A stretch of 64,000 bases of DNA from Aeromicrobium phoceense. Its GTDB lineage: Bacteria; Actinomycetota; Actinomycetes; Propionibacteriales; Nocardioidaceae. The notes under the pieces were generated by a model that did no database searches, was not told the DNA's origin, and worked only from the letters and a program-made list of their open reading frames with translations. A program made the translations under genes and the position numbers. Location: the NCBI RefSeq assembly GCF_013868155.1, contig NZ_JACEOG010000001.1, positions 2,618,193 through 2,682,192 on the forward strand. Direction: 5' to 3'. Shown here in pieces: positions 25,152 through 33,310 of this stretch; the stretch's first letter is position 1; each line of letters opens with the position of its first letter.

Positions 25152-26393
25152 ATGAGCTTGCCGACCACCACCGACGTCCTCGTCGTCGGCGCCGGGCCTG
25201 CCGGCTCCTCCGCCGCCGCGTGGACCTCGCGGCTCGGGATGGACACCGTGCTGGCGGACGCCGCCACCTTCCCGCGCGACAAGACGTGCGGCGACGGCCT
25301 CACCCCGCGCGCCATCGCCGAGCTCGAGCGGCTCGACCTCGGTGACTGGGTCCGCGGGCACACCGTGAACCGCGGCCTGCGCGCGGCCGGCTTCGGCCAG
25401 GAGCTGCTGCTGCCGTGGCCCGGTGGCTCGCTGCCCGACCACGGCTCGGCCGTTCCCCGCACCGAGCTCGACGCGCGGATCCGCGAGCGCGCCCTGGATG
25501 CCGGCGTGACCGGCGTCGACGGCGCCCGCGCCGTGGATGTCGAGCGGGCCGCCGACGGCTCGGTCGCCGGCGTCGTCTTCGACACGGCGCAGGGCCGCCA
25601 CACCATCGCGTGCCGGCGCCTCGTGATCGCCGACGGTGTCCGCTCCCCGCTCGGCCGGGTGCTCGGGCGCGAGTGGCACCGCGAGACCGCCTACGGCGTC
25701 GCGGGCCGCAGCTACGTGAAGTCGGGCCGCGGGGACGACCCGTGGATCTCCTCGCACCTCGAGCTGCGGGGCGAGACGGGCGAGCTGCTGCCCGGCTACG
25801 GGTGGATCTTCCCGCTCGGCGACGGCCGGGTGAACCTCGGCGTGGGCGCGCTCGCCACCGCGAAGCGCCCCGCGAAGATCCAGATCCGGCCGCTGATGGA
25901 GTACTACGCCACCTTGCGCCGCGAGGACTGGGACCTGGGCGCCGACCTCGAGCTGCCCACGTCGGCGCTGCTGCCGATGGGTGGCGCCGTGTCGGGTGTG
26001 TCCGGGCGCAACTGGATCGTCATCGGCGACGCCGCGGGCTGCGTGAACCCACTCAACGGCGAGGGCATCGACTACGGCCTGGAGACCGGCCGCATCGGCG
26101 CCGAGCTGCTGGCCACGGGCGACTCCCCCGAGGCCGCCTGGCCCGCGATGCTGACGGCCCACTACGGACCCTCATTCTCGATCGCGCGCCGCCTGGCCGG
26201 GCTGATCACCGTGCCGCACCTGCTGCCCACGGCCGGCCCGATCGGGATGCGCTCGCACACCCTGATGACGATCGCGCTGCGCGTGATGGGCAACCTCGTC
26301 ACCGACGAGGACCGCGACCTCACGGCCCGGGTCTGGCGCTGGGCGGGCCGCCGCTCCATCCGCCTCGACGAGCGCCCGCCGTTCACCGCCTGA
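25152..26393 (+). CDS. Geranylgeranyl reductase family flavoprotein (MenJ-like)
   Basis: 413 residues. N-terminal FAD motif VVGAGPAGSSAAAW, CGDGLTPRA in the position of the family's conserved Cys-Gly-Asp, PGYGWIFPLGDGRVNLGVG mid-chain, and IGDAAGCVNPLNGEGIDYG near the end. Such enzymes reduce isoprenoid double bonds; M. tuberculosis MenJ partly saturates the menaquinone side chain, and that is the likeliest role. GAGAAT lies 6 nt before the ATG. It stands alone, not in a men operon. Confidence 0.85.
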   Translation: MSLPTTTDVLVVGAGPAGSSAAAWTSRLGMDTVLADAATFPRDKTCGDGLTPRAIAELERLDLGDWVRGHTVNRGLRAAGFGQELLLPWPGGSLPDHGSAVPRTELDARIRERALDAGVTGVDGARAVDVERAADGSVAGVVFDTAQGRHTIACRRLVIADGVRSPLGRVLGREWHRETAYGVAGRSYVKSGRGDDPWISSHLELRGETGELLPGYGWIFPLGDGRVNLGVGALATAKRPAKIQIRPLMEYYATLRREDWDLGADLELPTSALLPMGGAVSGVSGRNWIVIGDAAGCVNPLNGEGIDYGLETGRIGAELLATGDSPEAAWPAMLTAHYGPSFSIARRLAGLITVPHLLPTAGPIGMRSHTLMTIALRVMGNLVTDEDRDLTARVWRWAGRRSIRLDERPPFTA

Positions 26394-26446
26394 CCTCCGT
26401 CGCGCCCGTTCCGAAAGTGGTGGGTGCAGGCCGGTAACCTCGCAGG

Positions 26447-27244
26447 GTGCTGAGGATCTCGACCGTCAACGTCAATGGCATCCGCGCCGCGTGGCGCAAG
26501 GGGATGAAGGAGTGGCTCGAGGGCCGCGACGCCGACATCATCACGCTGCAGGAGGTCCGCGCGCGCGACGCGATCGTGCACGAGATCCTCGAGGGCACCG
26601 GCTACCACGTGGTCCACACCGAGGCCGCCGCCAAGGGACGCTCGGGCGTCGCGGTGATCAGCCGCCTCGAGCCCACGAGCCACCGCATCGGCAACGGCGA
26701 CGCGTTCTTCGACGACACCGGCCGCTGGATCGAGTCCGACCTCACGCTCCCCGACGGCTCCGTCCTCACCGTGGTGAGCGTCTACGTCCACTCCGGCGAG
26801 GCCGGCACGCCGCGCCAGGAGGAGAAGCTCCGCTTCCTCGACCAGATGACCAAGCGCATGGCCGAGCTCGGCGGCATGGACGGCCACGCGCTGATCACGG
26901 GCGACCTCAACGTCGGCCACACCGAGCTCGACATCCGCAACTGGAAGGGCAACGTCAAGAAGGCCGGGTTCCTGCCCGAGGAGCGTGCCTACTTCGACCA
27001 GTTCTTCGGCGACCTCGGCTGGTACGACGTGCACCGCCACCTGGCCGGGCCGGTCGACGGCCCGTACACCTGGTGGTCGATGCGCGGGCAGGCCTTCGAC
27101 AACGACACGGGCTGGCGCATCGACTACCAGATCGCGACGCCCGAGCTGGCGCAGTCCGCTCGCGTGGCCACCGTGGATCGCGCCGCCAGCTGGGGCGAGC
27201 GGTGGTCCGACCACGCGCCGCTGACGATCGACTACGACCTCTGA
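26447..27244 (+). CDS. xth: Exodeoxyribonuclease III
   Basis: 265 residues, GTG start with TAACCT (26435-26440) 6 nt upstream. Exo III/AP endonuclease motifs are present: NVNGIRAAW, LQEVRA (catalytic Glu), GDLNVGHTELD, RIDYQIATP and WSDHAPLTIDY at the C-terminus. It cleaves at abasic sites and removes 3' blocks in base-excision repair. A strong hairpin follows 14 bp after the stop. Confidence 0.95.
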   Translation: MLRISTVNVNGIRAAWRKGMKEWLEGRDADIITLQEVRARDAIVHEILEGTGYHVVHTEAAAKGRSGVAVISRLEPTSHRIGNGDAFFDDTGRWIESDLTLPDGSVLTVVSVYVHSGEAGTPRQEEKLRFLDQMTKRMAELGGMDGHALITGDLNVGHTELDIRNWKGNVKKAGFLPEERAYFDQFFGDLGWYDVHRHLAGPVDGPYTWWSMRGQAFDNDTGWRIDYQIATPELAQSARVATVDRAASWGERWSDHAPLTIDYDL

Positions 27245-27258
27245 ACCGGACGGAATCG

Positions 27259-27280
27259 CCCCCGCACACAGGTGCGGGGG
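27259..27280 (+). terminator. Hairpin terminator after xth
   Basis: Arms CCCCCGCAC (27259-27267) and GTGCGGGGG (27272-27280) pair perfectly around ACAG. No T-run follows, as is common for high-GC actinobacterial terminators. Confidence 0.7.
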
Positions 27281-27618
27281 ACGCGCCGTCCCCCCGGATG
27301 CACGCCCCCCGCTCGGCCCGCGGCGTCGCCGTGGGCACCACCCCGTGAGGTGGTTCTTCCTGACTATACCGGCGTAGTCGTTCCGGCGGGTGTAGCGCCA
27401 CGGCGCGTTCATCCGACATTCACCGCTTCGAGTCGTCTTCGGAGCCTCCCGACGCCCGTCGCCGTGTCGTAGGGTGGTGGCAGTTGCACGACGTTGGACA
27501 GCAAAAGGATGCGGTTCCCTCCGGGGCGTGGTTCCTCTCGCGGTTGGATGTGCGTCGCGACCGTCGGGCGTGAAGAGCGCGTCCGACCATCGCCAGAAGG
27601 ATCAAGAGGAGAAAGACC
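27281..27618 (+). other. Long non-coding leader of the cold-shock gene
   Basis: 338 bp without a convincing gene. It holds a GACTA...TAGTC dyad near 27364-27381, a possible -10 TAGGGT near 27470, and a run of Arg/Gly-coding-like sequence that is probably the untranslated leader. AAGAGGAGAAAG just before 27619 is a strong ribosome-binding site. Long cspA leaders act as cold sensors in other bacteria; that is inference here. Confidence 0.4.
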
Positions 27619-27822
27619 ATGGCCACCGGTACCGTCAAGTGGTTCAACGCTGACAAGGGCTTCGGATTCATCGCCCCCGACGACGGCGGCGAGGACGTGT
27701 TCGCGCACTACTCGGCGATCCAGTCGGGCGGCTACCGCTCGCTGAACGAGAACCAGAAGGTCGAGTTCGACGTGGAGCAGGGCCAGAAGGGCCTCCAGGC
27801 CGCGAACATCCGGCCGCTCTGA
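27619..27822 (+). CDS. cspA: Cold-shock protein
   Basis: 67 residues, a single cold-shock domain. RNP1 is KGFGFIAP and RNP2 is DVFAHYSAI, in the order [10 protein letters not shown] then VFAHYS. These proteins bind single-stranded RNA and DNA and melt secondary structure. GGAGAAAG gives the ribosome-binding site; a 16-bp terminator follows 20 bp after the stop. Confidence 0.97.
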   Translation: MATGTVKWFNADKGFGFIAPDDGGEDVFAHYSAIQSGGYRSLNENQKVEFDVEQGQKGLQAANIRPL

Positions 27823-27842
27823 GTCCACCCGGACCCGAACGC

Positions 27843-27878
27843 CAAGAACCCCACCACCGAGAGGTGGTGGGGTTCTTG
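27843..27878 (+). terminator. Strong terminator after the cold-shock gene
   Basis: A perfect 16-bp stem, 27843-27858 with 27863-27878, closed by a GAGA loop. The right arm ends in GGTTCTTG, giving a short T-rich tail. Confidence 0.85.
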
Positions 27879-28091
27879 CTGTCAGTGCCGGGAGGGAGCC
27901 GGACTCACAGGGCGGCGAACCGCCTCACCTGCTCGTGGCTCCGAAGTGGTCACGAGAGGTGACGAAGGACGATCCGGGCAGCCGCGCGGGTCGTAGACCC
28001 AGAGGCGCTGCATTCCCCATTGACGTCGGCGTGCCGAGTCGTCCCCCACCGACGACGATAACCACCGCGGGCCCGAAACGCCAGTGAAATC

Positions 28092-29215
28092 TCAGCCGGA
28101 TATCGCGACACGCACGATCCGGTCGTCCGACCGGCCGGGCTGGCCGCGCCCGTCGGTGTTGGAGGTGCCCAGCCACAGCGTGCCGTCGGGCGCGGCGGCC
28201 ACGGCGCGCAGTCGCCCGAGCTCGCGCGTGAAGAACGCGCGCGGCTCACCGGCGGACGTGCCCTCGATCGGGACCTGCCACAGCCGCTCCCCGCGGAGCG
28301 CCGCCACGAAGGCCCGGTCGCCGCTGATCGCGAGTCCTGCCGGCGACGCCTCCGAGGTGGGCCAGGTGACCTTCGGGCGGACGTAGCGGTCGTCGTCGCT
28401 GTCCCCCTCCACCATCGGCCAGCCGTAGTTGCCGCCCTTGACGATCCGGTTGAGCTCGTCCTGGCTGCGGTCGCCGAACTCGCTCGCCCACAGGCGCCCC
28501 GATGCGTCCCAGGCCAGGCCCTCGACGTTGCGGTGCCCGTAGGACCACACCTCGTTGCCGAACGGGTTCCCCTCGACCGGGCGCCCCTGGGTGTCGATGC
28601 GCAGGATCTTGCCGTTCAGCGAGGAGCGGTCCTGCGGGGTGGCGGTGTTCGCCGCGTCGCCGACCGCGACGAAGAGGCGGCCCCGGCGGTCGAACGTCAG
28701 CGCTCCGCCCTGGTGGTTGAACGCCTTCGCCAGGCCGGTGAGGATCGGCTCGGCGGCTCCGATGCGGTCGCCGTCGAACTCCAGGCGCACCACGCGGTTG
28801 TCGTCGGGCCCCGTGAGGTAGGCGTAGAGCGCCGACTCGTCGGGCGCCACGGCGAGCCCCTGCAGCCCGCCCTCGCCGCCGGGGGCCACGCCGGGGACGT
28901 CGCCCACCTTCGACACGTCGCCGTCGGCGGTGACCCGCACGATCGAGGCGTCGTCGCGCTGGGTGACCAGGGCCGACCCGTCGGCGAGGAAGACGATCGC
29001 CCACGGCACGTTGAGTCCTGAAGGATCGTGCCGTCGATCCGCGGGTCGATCGGCGTGGGGGCGGGCGGCGTGCTCGCCGTGGTGGGCGGGGGCTCGGAGG
29101 CCGTGGTGGTCGTGGTGGAGGGGCTGGGGCGGGGCTTCGGGTCGTCGCCGCTGCATCCGGCCAGCCACGCGGCACCCAGGGCCGCTCCCCCGACGATGAC
29201 GCTCCGGCGATCCAT
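28092..29215 (-). pseudogene. PQQ-type sugar (glucose/sorbosone) dehydrogenase lipoprotein, frameshifted
   Basis: The N-terminus (ATG at 29215) is a lipoprotein: MDRRSV, a hydrophobic stretch, lipobox LAGC, then a Ser/Thr/Pro linker up to DGTILQ. The body, a GSDH beta-propeller (SGLNVPWAIVFLADGSALVTQRDD, SYGHRNVEGLAWD, GNYGWP), continues in another frame. The join is near 29018-29026, where one base appears to be missing. Both halves are otherwise intact and well conserved, so this is a very recent mutation or a sequencing error. CATGAT 6 nt before the ATG shows a leaderless promoter. If intact, it would be a secreted sugar dehydrogenase. Confidence 0.8.
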
Positions 29216-29255
29216 GACCCGATCATGCCGCAAGCAGCGGACGTGCCCAACCATC

Positions 29256-29281
29256 GGAATGTCACAGTGGAGTTGGACGTT
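29256..29281 (+). promoter_or_regulatory. SigR-type promoter for thioredoxin
   Basis: GGAAT (29256-29260), exactly 18 bp, GTT (29279-29281): a perfect match to the SigR/SigH consensus. The thioredoxin ATG is 29 nt downstream with GAAAGG as ribosome-binding site. Confidence 0.75.
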
Positions 29282-29310
29282 GAAGAAGCAGTAACCGACG
29301 AAAGGCCATC

Positions 29311-29712
29311 ATGACCACGATCAACCTGACTGCCGACACGTTCCAGGACACCGTCACCGGTGAGGGCATCACCCTGGTGGACTGGTGGGCCGGCTGGTGC
29401 GGACCGTGCATGCAGTTCGCTCCGGTCTACGAGGCCGCCAGCGAGCGCCATCCCGACATCACCTTCGCCAAGATCGACACCGAGGCCGAGCAGGAGCTGT
29501 CCGCCGCGGTCCAGATCACCTCGATCCCCACGCTGATGGCGTTCCGCGACGGCGTGCTGCTGTACGCCCAGCCCGGCGCGCTGCCGGCGGAGGCGCTCGA
29601 CCAGATCATCGGTCAGGTCCGCGACCTCGACATGGAGCAGGTGCGCCGCGAGATCGACGCGCAGGAGGCCCAGGCCCAGGCGCCCGAGGTTCCGGAGGCC
29701 TCGCAGAACTGA
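29311..29712 (+). CDS. trxA: Thioredoxin
   Basis: 133 residues. The active site is WAGWCGPCM (Cys at about 31 and 34), with the cis-Pro loop ITSIPTLM. The C-terminus extends about 20 residues beyond a standard thioredoxin as an acidic Gln/Ala/Glu tail (AQEAQAQAPEVPEA). It would reduce disulfides and serve MsrB, encoded about 21 kb upstream. The SigR-type promoter fits the known thiol-stress control of thioredoxins in actinobacteria. Confidence 0.95.
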   Translation: MTTINLTADTFQDTVTGEGITLVDWWAGWCGPCMQFAPVYEAASERHPDITFAKIDTEAEQELSAAVQITSIPTLMAFRDGVLLYAQPGALPAEALDQIIGQVRDLDMEQVRREIDAQEAQAQAPEVPEASQN

Positions 29713-29725
29713 GACACTCGGGGCC

Positions 29726-31231
29726 ATGAGCCGTGTGACGTGCCCCGTGGTGTCCGAGCGGATCATGACCGCCGAGGAGGCGGTCCGATTCATCCGTCCC
29801 GGCGACAACGTCGGGATGAGCGGATTCACCGGCGCGGGCTATCCCAAGGCCGTGCCCTCCGCGCTCGCCGCCCGCGCCCGGGCCGCGCACGACGCCGGCG
29901 AGGACTTCCGGATCGGCCTGTGGACCGGTGCCTCCACCGCTCCGCAGGCCGACGGCGTCCTGGCCGAGGCCCACGCGATCGCCAAGCGGCTCCCCTACAA
30001 CTCCGACCCGCTGCTGCGCCGCCAGATCAACGCCGGCGAGGTCGACTACGTCGACGCCCACCTGAGCCACTCGGCCCAGCAGATGTGGTTCGGCTTCTAC
30101 GGCCCGCTCGACGTCGCCGTCATCGAGGTGACGGCGATCCTGCCCGACGGACTCCTCGTCCCGGGCAGCTCCGTGGGCAACAACAAGACCTGGCTCGACC
30201 AGGCCGACCGGGTGATCCTCGAGGTCAACCACTGGCAGCCGCGCGAGCTCGAGGGCTTCCACGACATCTACGGCGGCACCGCGCTGCCGCCCCACCGCCG
30301 CCCGCTCACGCTCACCGAGCCGATGCAGCGGATCGGCGAGCCGTACCTGAAGGTCGACCCGGCGAAGGTGGTGGCCGTGGTCGAGACCCGCGAGCCCGAC
30401 GCCGGTGCCGCGTTCTCCGCACCGGACGACGTCTCGCGCGCCATCGCCGACCACGCCCTGGAGTTCCTGCGTGGCGAGGTGGGTGCGGGCCGGATGCCTC
30501 CCGAGCTGCTGCCGCTCCAGTCGGGCGTGGGCAACGTCGCGAACGCGGTGCTGCAGGGCCTCGACGACAGCGAGTTCACGAGCCTCGTGGCGTACACCGA
30601 GGTGCTCCAGGACGGCATGCTGACGCTGCTCGACTCGGGCACCCTGCGGGCGGCGTCGACGGCCTCGTTCGGGCTGTCCCGTGAGGGGATGGAGCGGTTC
30701 CACGCCGGGATCGACGGCTACAAGGGCCGGATCCTCATGCGCAGCGAGGAGATCTCCAACCACCCCGAGGTCATCCGCCGGCTCGGCGTGATCGCCATGA
30801 ACGGCATGATCGAGGCCGACATCTACGGCAACGTGAACTCGACCCACGTCATGGGCAGCGCGGTGATGAACGGCATCGGCGGCAGCGGCGACTTCGCGCG
30901 CAACGCCTACCTGAACTTCTTCCTGACGCCGTCGACGGCCAAGGGCGGGGCCATCTCGACGATCGTGCCCATGGTCAGCCACGTCGACCACACCGAGCAT
31001 GACGTGCACGTCATCGTCACCGAGCACGGGCTAGCCGACCTGCGCGGCCTGTCCCCGCGGGCCAGGGCCGAGCAGATCATCGCCCACTGCGCCCACCCGG
31101 ACTTCCGCCCGCAGCTGCGCGACTACCTCGAGCGCGCCCTCGCGGCCCGCCCCGACGCCCGGCACACCCCCCACCTGCTCGGCGAGGCCCTCTCGTGGCA
31201 CCAGCGCTACCTGGACACGGGCCGCATGTGA
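29726..31231 (+). CDS. Acetyl-CoA hydrolase/succinate:acetate CoA-transferase
   Basis: 501 residues of the Cat1/AarC type. MSGFTGAGYPKAVP near the N-terminus, the catalytic Glu in YTEVLQDGML, and EHGLADLRGLSPRARA with IIAHCAHPDFRPQL near the C-terminus are all typical. The enzyme moves CoA between succinyl-CoA and acetate, or hydrolyses acetyl-CoA. It starts 13 bp after thioredoxin with GACACT just upstream, so it may have its own start or be cotranscribed. The acetate transporter at 40058 is a plausible metabolic partner. Confidence 0.9.
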   Translation: MSRVTCPVVSERIMTAEEAVRFIRPGDNVGMSGFTGAGYPKAVPSALAARARAAHDAGEDFRIGLWTGASTAPQADGVLAEAHAIAKRLPYNSDPLLRRQINAGEVDYVDAHLSHSAQQMWFGFYGPLDVAVIEVTAILPDGLLVPGSSVGNNKTWLDQADRVILEVNHWQPRELEGFHDIYGGTALPPHRRPLTLTEPMQRIGEPYLKVDPAKVVAVVETREPDAGAAFSAPDDVSRAIADHALEFLRGEVGAGRMPPELLPLQSGVGNVANAVLQGLDDSEFTSLVAYTEVLQDGMLTLLDSGTLRAASTASFGLSREGMERFHAGIDGYKGRILMRSEEISNHPEVIRRLGVIAMNGMIEADIYGNVNSTHVMGSAVMNGIGGSGDFARNAYLNFFLTPSTAKGGAISTIVPMVSHVDHTEHDVHVIVTEHGLADLRGLSPRARAEQIIAHCAHPDFRPQLRDYLERALAARPDARHTPHLLGEALSWHQRYLDTGRM

Positions 31232-31311
31232 CCCGCCCCCTGCCCACTTGTGGAACGGAATGCACCTCTATCCGGCGGTCCGGCGTTGATCCCGCTCCAA
31301 AAGTCGGTCGG

Positions 31312-32406
31312 GTGGCGGGGCGGACCGGCCTGCTGATCGGCGCGCTGGCACTCGGCGCGTGCACGTCCCCCACTCCCGGAAGGACCGACTTGTCCGACGC
31401 CTCGCTGCCCACCGTCTCCGCCTCACCGAGCCCGAGCCCGGCTCCCCCGCCGGACTTCAGCGAGCTCGACCGGCTGGTCGACGCCAGTGCCTCGACCTGC
31501 ACGCTGGTGCTGCGCGGCGACGAGGTCATCCACGAGCACCCGGCCGGGTCGCGGCACGCCACACGACGCGTCTACTCGATCACGAAGTCCGTGGTCGGCG
31601 TGCTCCTGGCGGTCGCCGCGGCCGACGGGGCGCTCGACCTCGACGACCCGGTGGCCCGCCACGCAGACGACTGGCCCGACGCGTCGCGCGACGTCACCGT
31701 GCGGCACCTCATGTCGATGACGTCGGGACGCGAGTGGTCCGAGGCGCTCGACCGGGCGATGATCGGCGCGAGCAACCAGACCGCCGCCGCCCTCGCCGTG
31801 GGACAGCAGGACCCGGCGGGCACCGCGTGGCGCTACGACAACCTGGCCAGCCAGGTGCTGTCGGCCGTGCTGGGGTCGACCGTCGGCGACGTCGAGGAGT
31901 TCGCGCGGGAGCGCCTCTTCGAACCACTGGGCCTGGCCGACACCAGTTGGAACCGCGACGCGGCGGGACGGCTCACGACGTACGCCGGGATCGTCTCGTC
32001 GTGCGCCGACCTCGCCCGGCTCGGCGTGATGATGCGCGACGGCGGGGTCTTCGACGGGCGCCGGATCCTGTCGCCCGAGGCGGTGTCCGAGCTGGTCACG
32101 ACCTCGTCCGAGGGCAACGCCGCCTACGGGCTGCTGTGGTGGAACAACGCCGAGGGCCGTGTCGTCGAGGTGCGCCGCGCCGCCGGCTTCGACGTCGACC
32201 GCGAGCCGTTCCGGGGCCGGCTGGCGCCCTCGGTGCCCGCCGACGCCTTCTGGGCGCTCGGCTGGGGCAACCAGCTGCTCGCCGTGGTGCCGTCGCAGGA
32301 CGTGGTCGCCGTCCGCCTCGGGCCGAAGCCCGCGGGACCCGACGACCTCACGTTCGACGGATTCACCGCCGCCGTGCTGGCCGGCTGGGACGTCAGGCAG
32401 CCGTGA
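31312..32406 (+). CDS. Beta-lactamase-fold serine hydrolase lipoprotein
   Basis: 364 residues from GTG at 31312, chosen because it places a clean signal sequence ending in the lipobox LALGAC. A Ser/Pro linker follows. The class C/PBP fold shows the S-x-x-K pair in YSITKSVVGV, the Y-x-N motif in YDNLASQV and a late WALGWGNQ near the third motif position. Such proteins are esterases, D-amino peptidases or penicillin-binding-like hydrolases. It could also act on cell-wall peptides. The 3' end overlaps the convergent dioxygenase gene by 14 bp. Confidence 0.85.
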   Translation: MAGRTGLLIGALALGACTSPTPGRTDLSDASLPTVSASPSPSPAPPPDFSELDRLVDASASTCTLVLRGDEVIHEHPAGSRHATRRVYSITKSVVGVLLAVAAADGALDLDDPVARHADDWPDASRDVTVRHLMSMTSGREWSEALDRAMIGASNQTAAALAVGQQDPAGTAWRYDNLASQVLSAVLGSTVGDVEEFARERLFEPLGLADTSWNRDAAGRLTTYAGIVSSCADLARLGVMMRDGGVFDGRRILSPEAVSELVTTSSEGNAAYGLLWWNNAEGRVVEVRRAAGFDVDREPFRGRLAPSVPADAFWALGWGNQLLAVVPSQDVVAVRLGPKPAGPDDLTFDGFTAAVLAGWDVRQP

Positions 32407-33235
32407 TGAAGGACCGCATGCCGACCGAGCCCATGTCGATCTCGGTGTTGAAGAAGCCGATCTCCTCGTCGGGCTCGAGCAGGCCCAGCGCCGCCACCAT
32501 CGGGCGGTAGTGGTCGTCGGTCGGCACGGCGATCCGTGCGGCCGACCACGAGCGGTACGGGTCCACGAGCTTGGCGACGTCCCGCGTCGCGAGCGCATCG
32601 GCGGTCTGGGCGTCGAACTCCTCCGCCCAGTCCCACGCCGGGCCGCCGCCCCAGCGGACGCGGTTCAGCGCGTGCACGATGTTGCCGCTGCCGATGAAGA
32701 CCACGCCGCGGCGGCGCAGGTCGCGCAGGCGCCCGAACAGCTCGTAGAGCTTCGGCAGGGGCATCGAGTAGTCGATGCTGATCTGCAGCACCGGCACCTG
32801 TGGCGCGGGCGCGAGGAACTTCAGCACGCTCCAGGTGCCGTGGTCGAGGCCCCACTGGCTGTCGAGACGCGCCTCGTACTCGACCAGGTGCTCGGCCAGG
32901 ATGCGGGCGACCCGCTCGTCCCCGTGGGTCTCGTACTTCACCCGGTAGAGCTCGTCGGGGAAGCCGCCGAAGTCGTAGATGATCGGGTTGCGGGGCGCGT
33001 CGGTGATGTGCGTTCCACCGGGGGTGAGCCAGTGCGCGCTGATCACGACGATGGCCTGCGCGGCGGGCAGGCCGGCGCCCACGCGCTCCCACTCGCGGGT
33101 GAAGGTGTTGTCGGCGAGGGCGTTCATCGGGTTGCCGTGACCGACGAACAGCACCGGCATGCGCGGGCTGGGCACCAGGCGGTTCGTGAGGTCGGAGAGC
33201 GTGTGCGTGGGCACCGTCTCGGGACGCAGATTCAT
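32393..33235 (-). CDS. Class III extradiol dioxygenase (LigB/DODA-YgiD type)
   Basis: 280 residues. Metal ligands of the family are visible: His in FVGHGNPMNA, ISAHWLTPGGT, and LDHGTWSVL, plus FIGSGNIVHALNR. These enzymes open catechol rings or make betalamic acid-like products with Fe(II) or Zn; YgiD-like proteins are often quinone-stress linked. CAGGAG before the ATG is the ribosome-binding site. A TATAGT -10 inside a dyad precedes it (33248-33268). Confidence 0.88.
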   Translation of the reverse strand: MNLRPETVPTHTLSDLTNRLVPSPRMPVLFVGHGNPMNALADNTFTREWERVGAGLPAAQAIVVISAHWLTPGGTHITDAPRNPIIYDFGGFPDELYRVKYETHGDERVARILAEHLVEYEARLDSQWGLDHGTWSVLKFLAPAPQVPVLQISIDYSMPLPKLYELFGRLRDLRRRGVVFIGSGNIVHALNRVRWGGGPAWDWAEEFDAQTADALATRDVAKLVDPYRSWSAARIAVPTDDHYRPMVAALGLLEPDEEIGFFNTEIDMGSVGMRSFITAA

Positions 33236-33247
33236 CGTCGACTCCTG

Positions 33248-33268
33248 TTAGTTAATGATTCAACTATA
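33248..33268 (-). promoter_or_regulatory. Promoter and MarR-type dyad of the dioxygenase gene
   Basis: On the coding strand TATAGT (33263-33268) is a good -10. It overlaps an AT-rich dyad, TAGTT (33249-33253) and AACTA (33262-33266), in the style of MarR-family operators. The patch is strikingly AT-rich for this genome. No marR gene is adjacent. Confidence 0.5.
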
Positions 33269-33310
33269 CCACATGAGCAGCCGTTTGAAGGGGTGCGCGA
33301 CAATGGAGGG

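Noticed and set aside
27879..28091. Gene in the gap after the cold-shock terminator
   Set aside because: Short Arg/Ser-rich frames only, none with a ribosome-binding site or leaderless -10; I see nothing in it.
32159..33310. Long N-terminal extension of the SNF2 gene
   Set aside because: Antisense to the dioxygenase gene; GACAAT 6 nt before 33311 and the MATPTEL start fit better.
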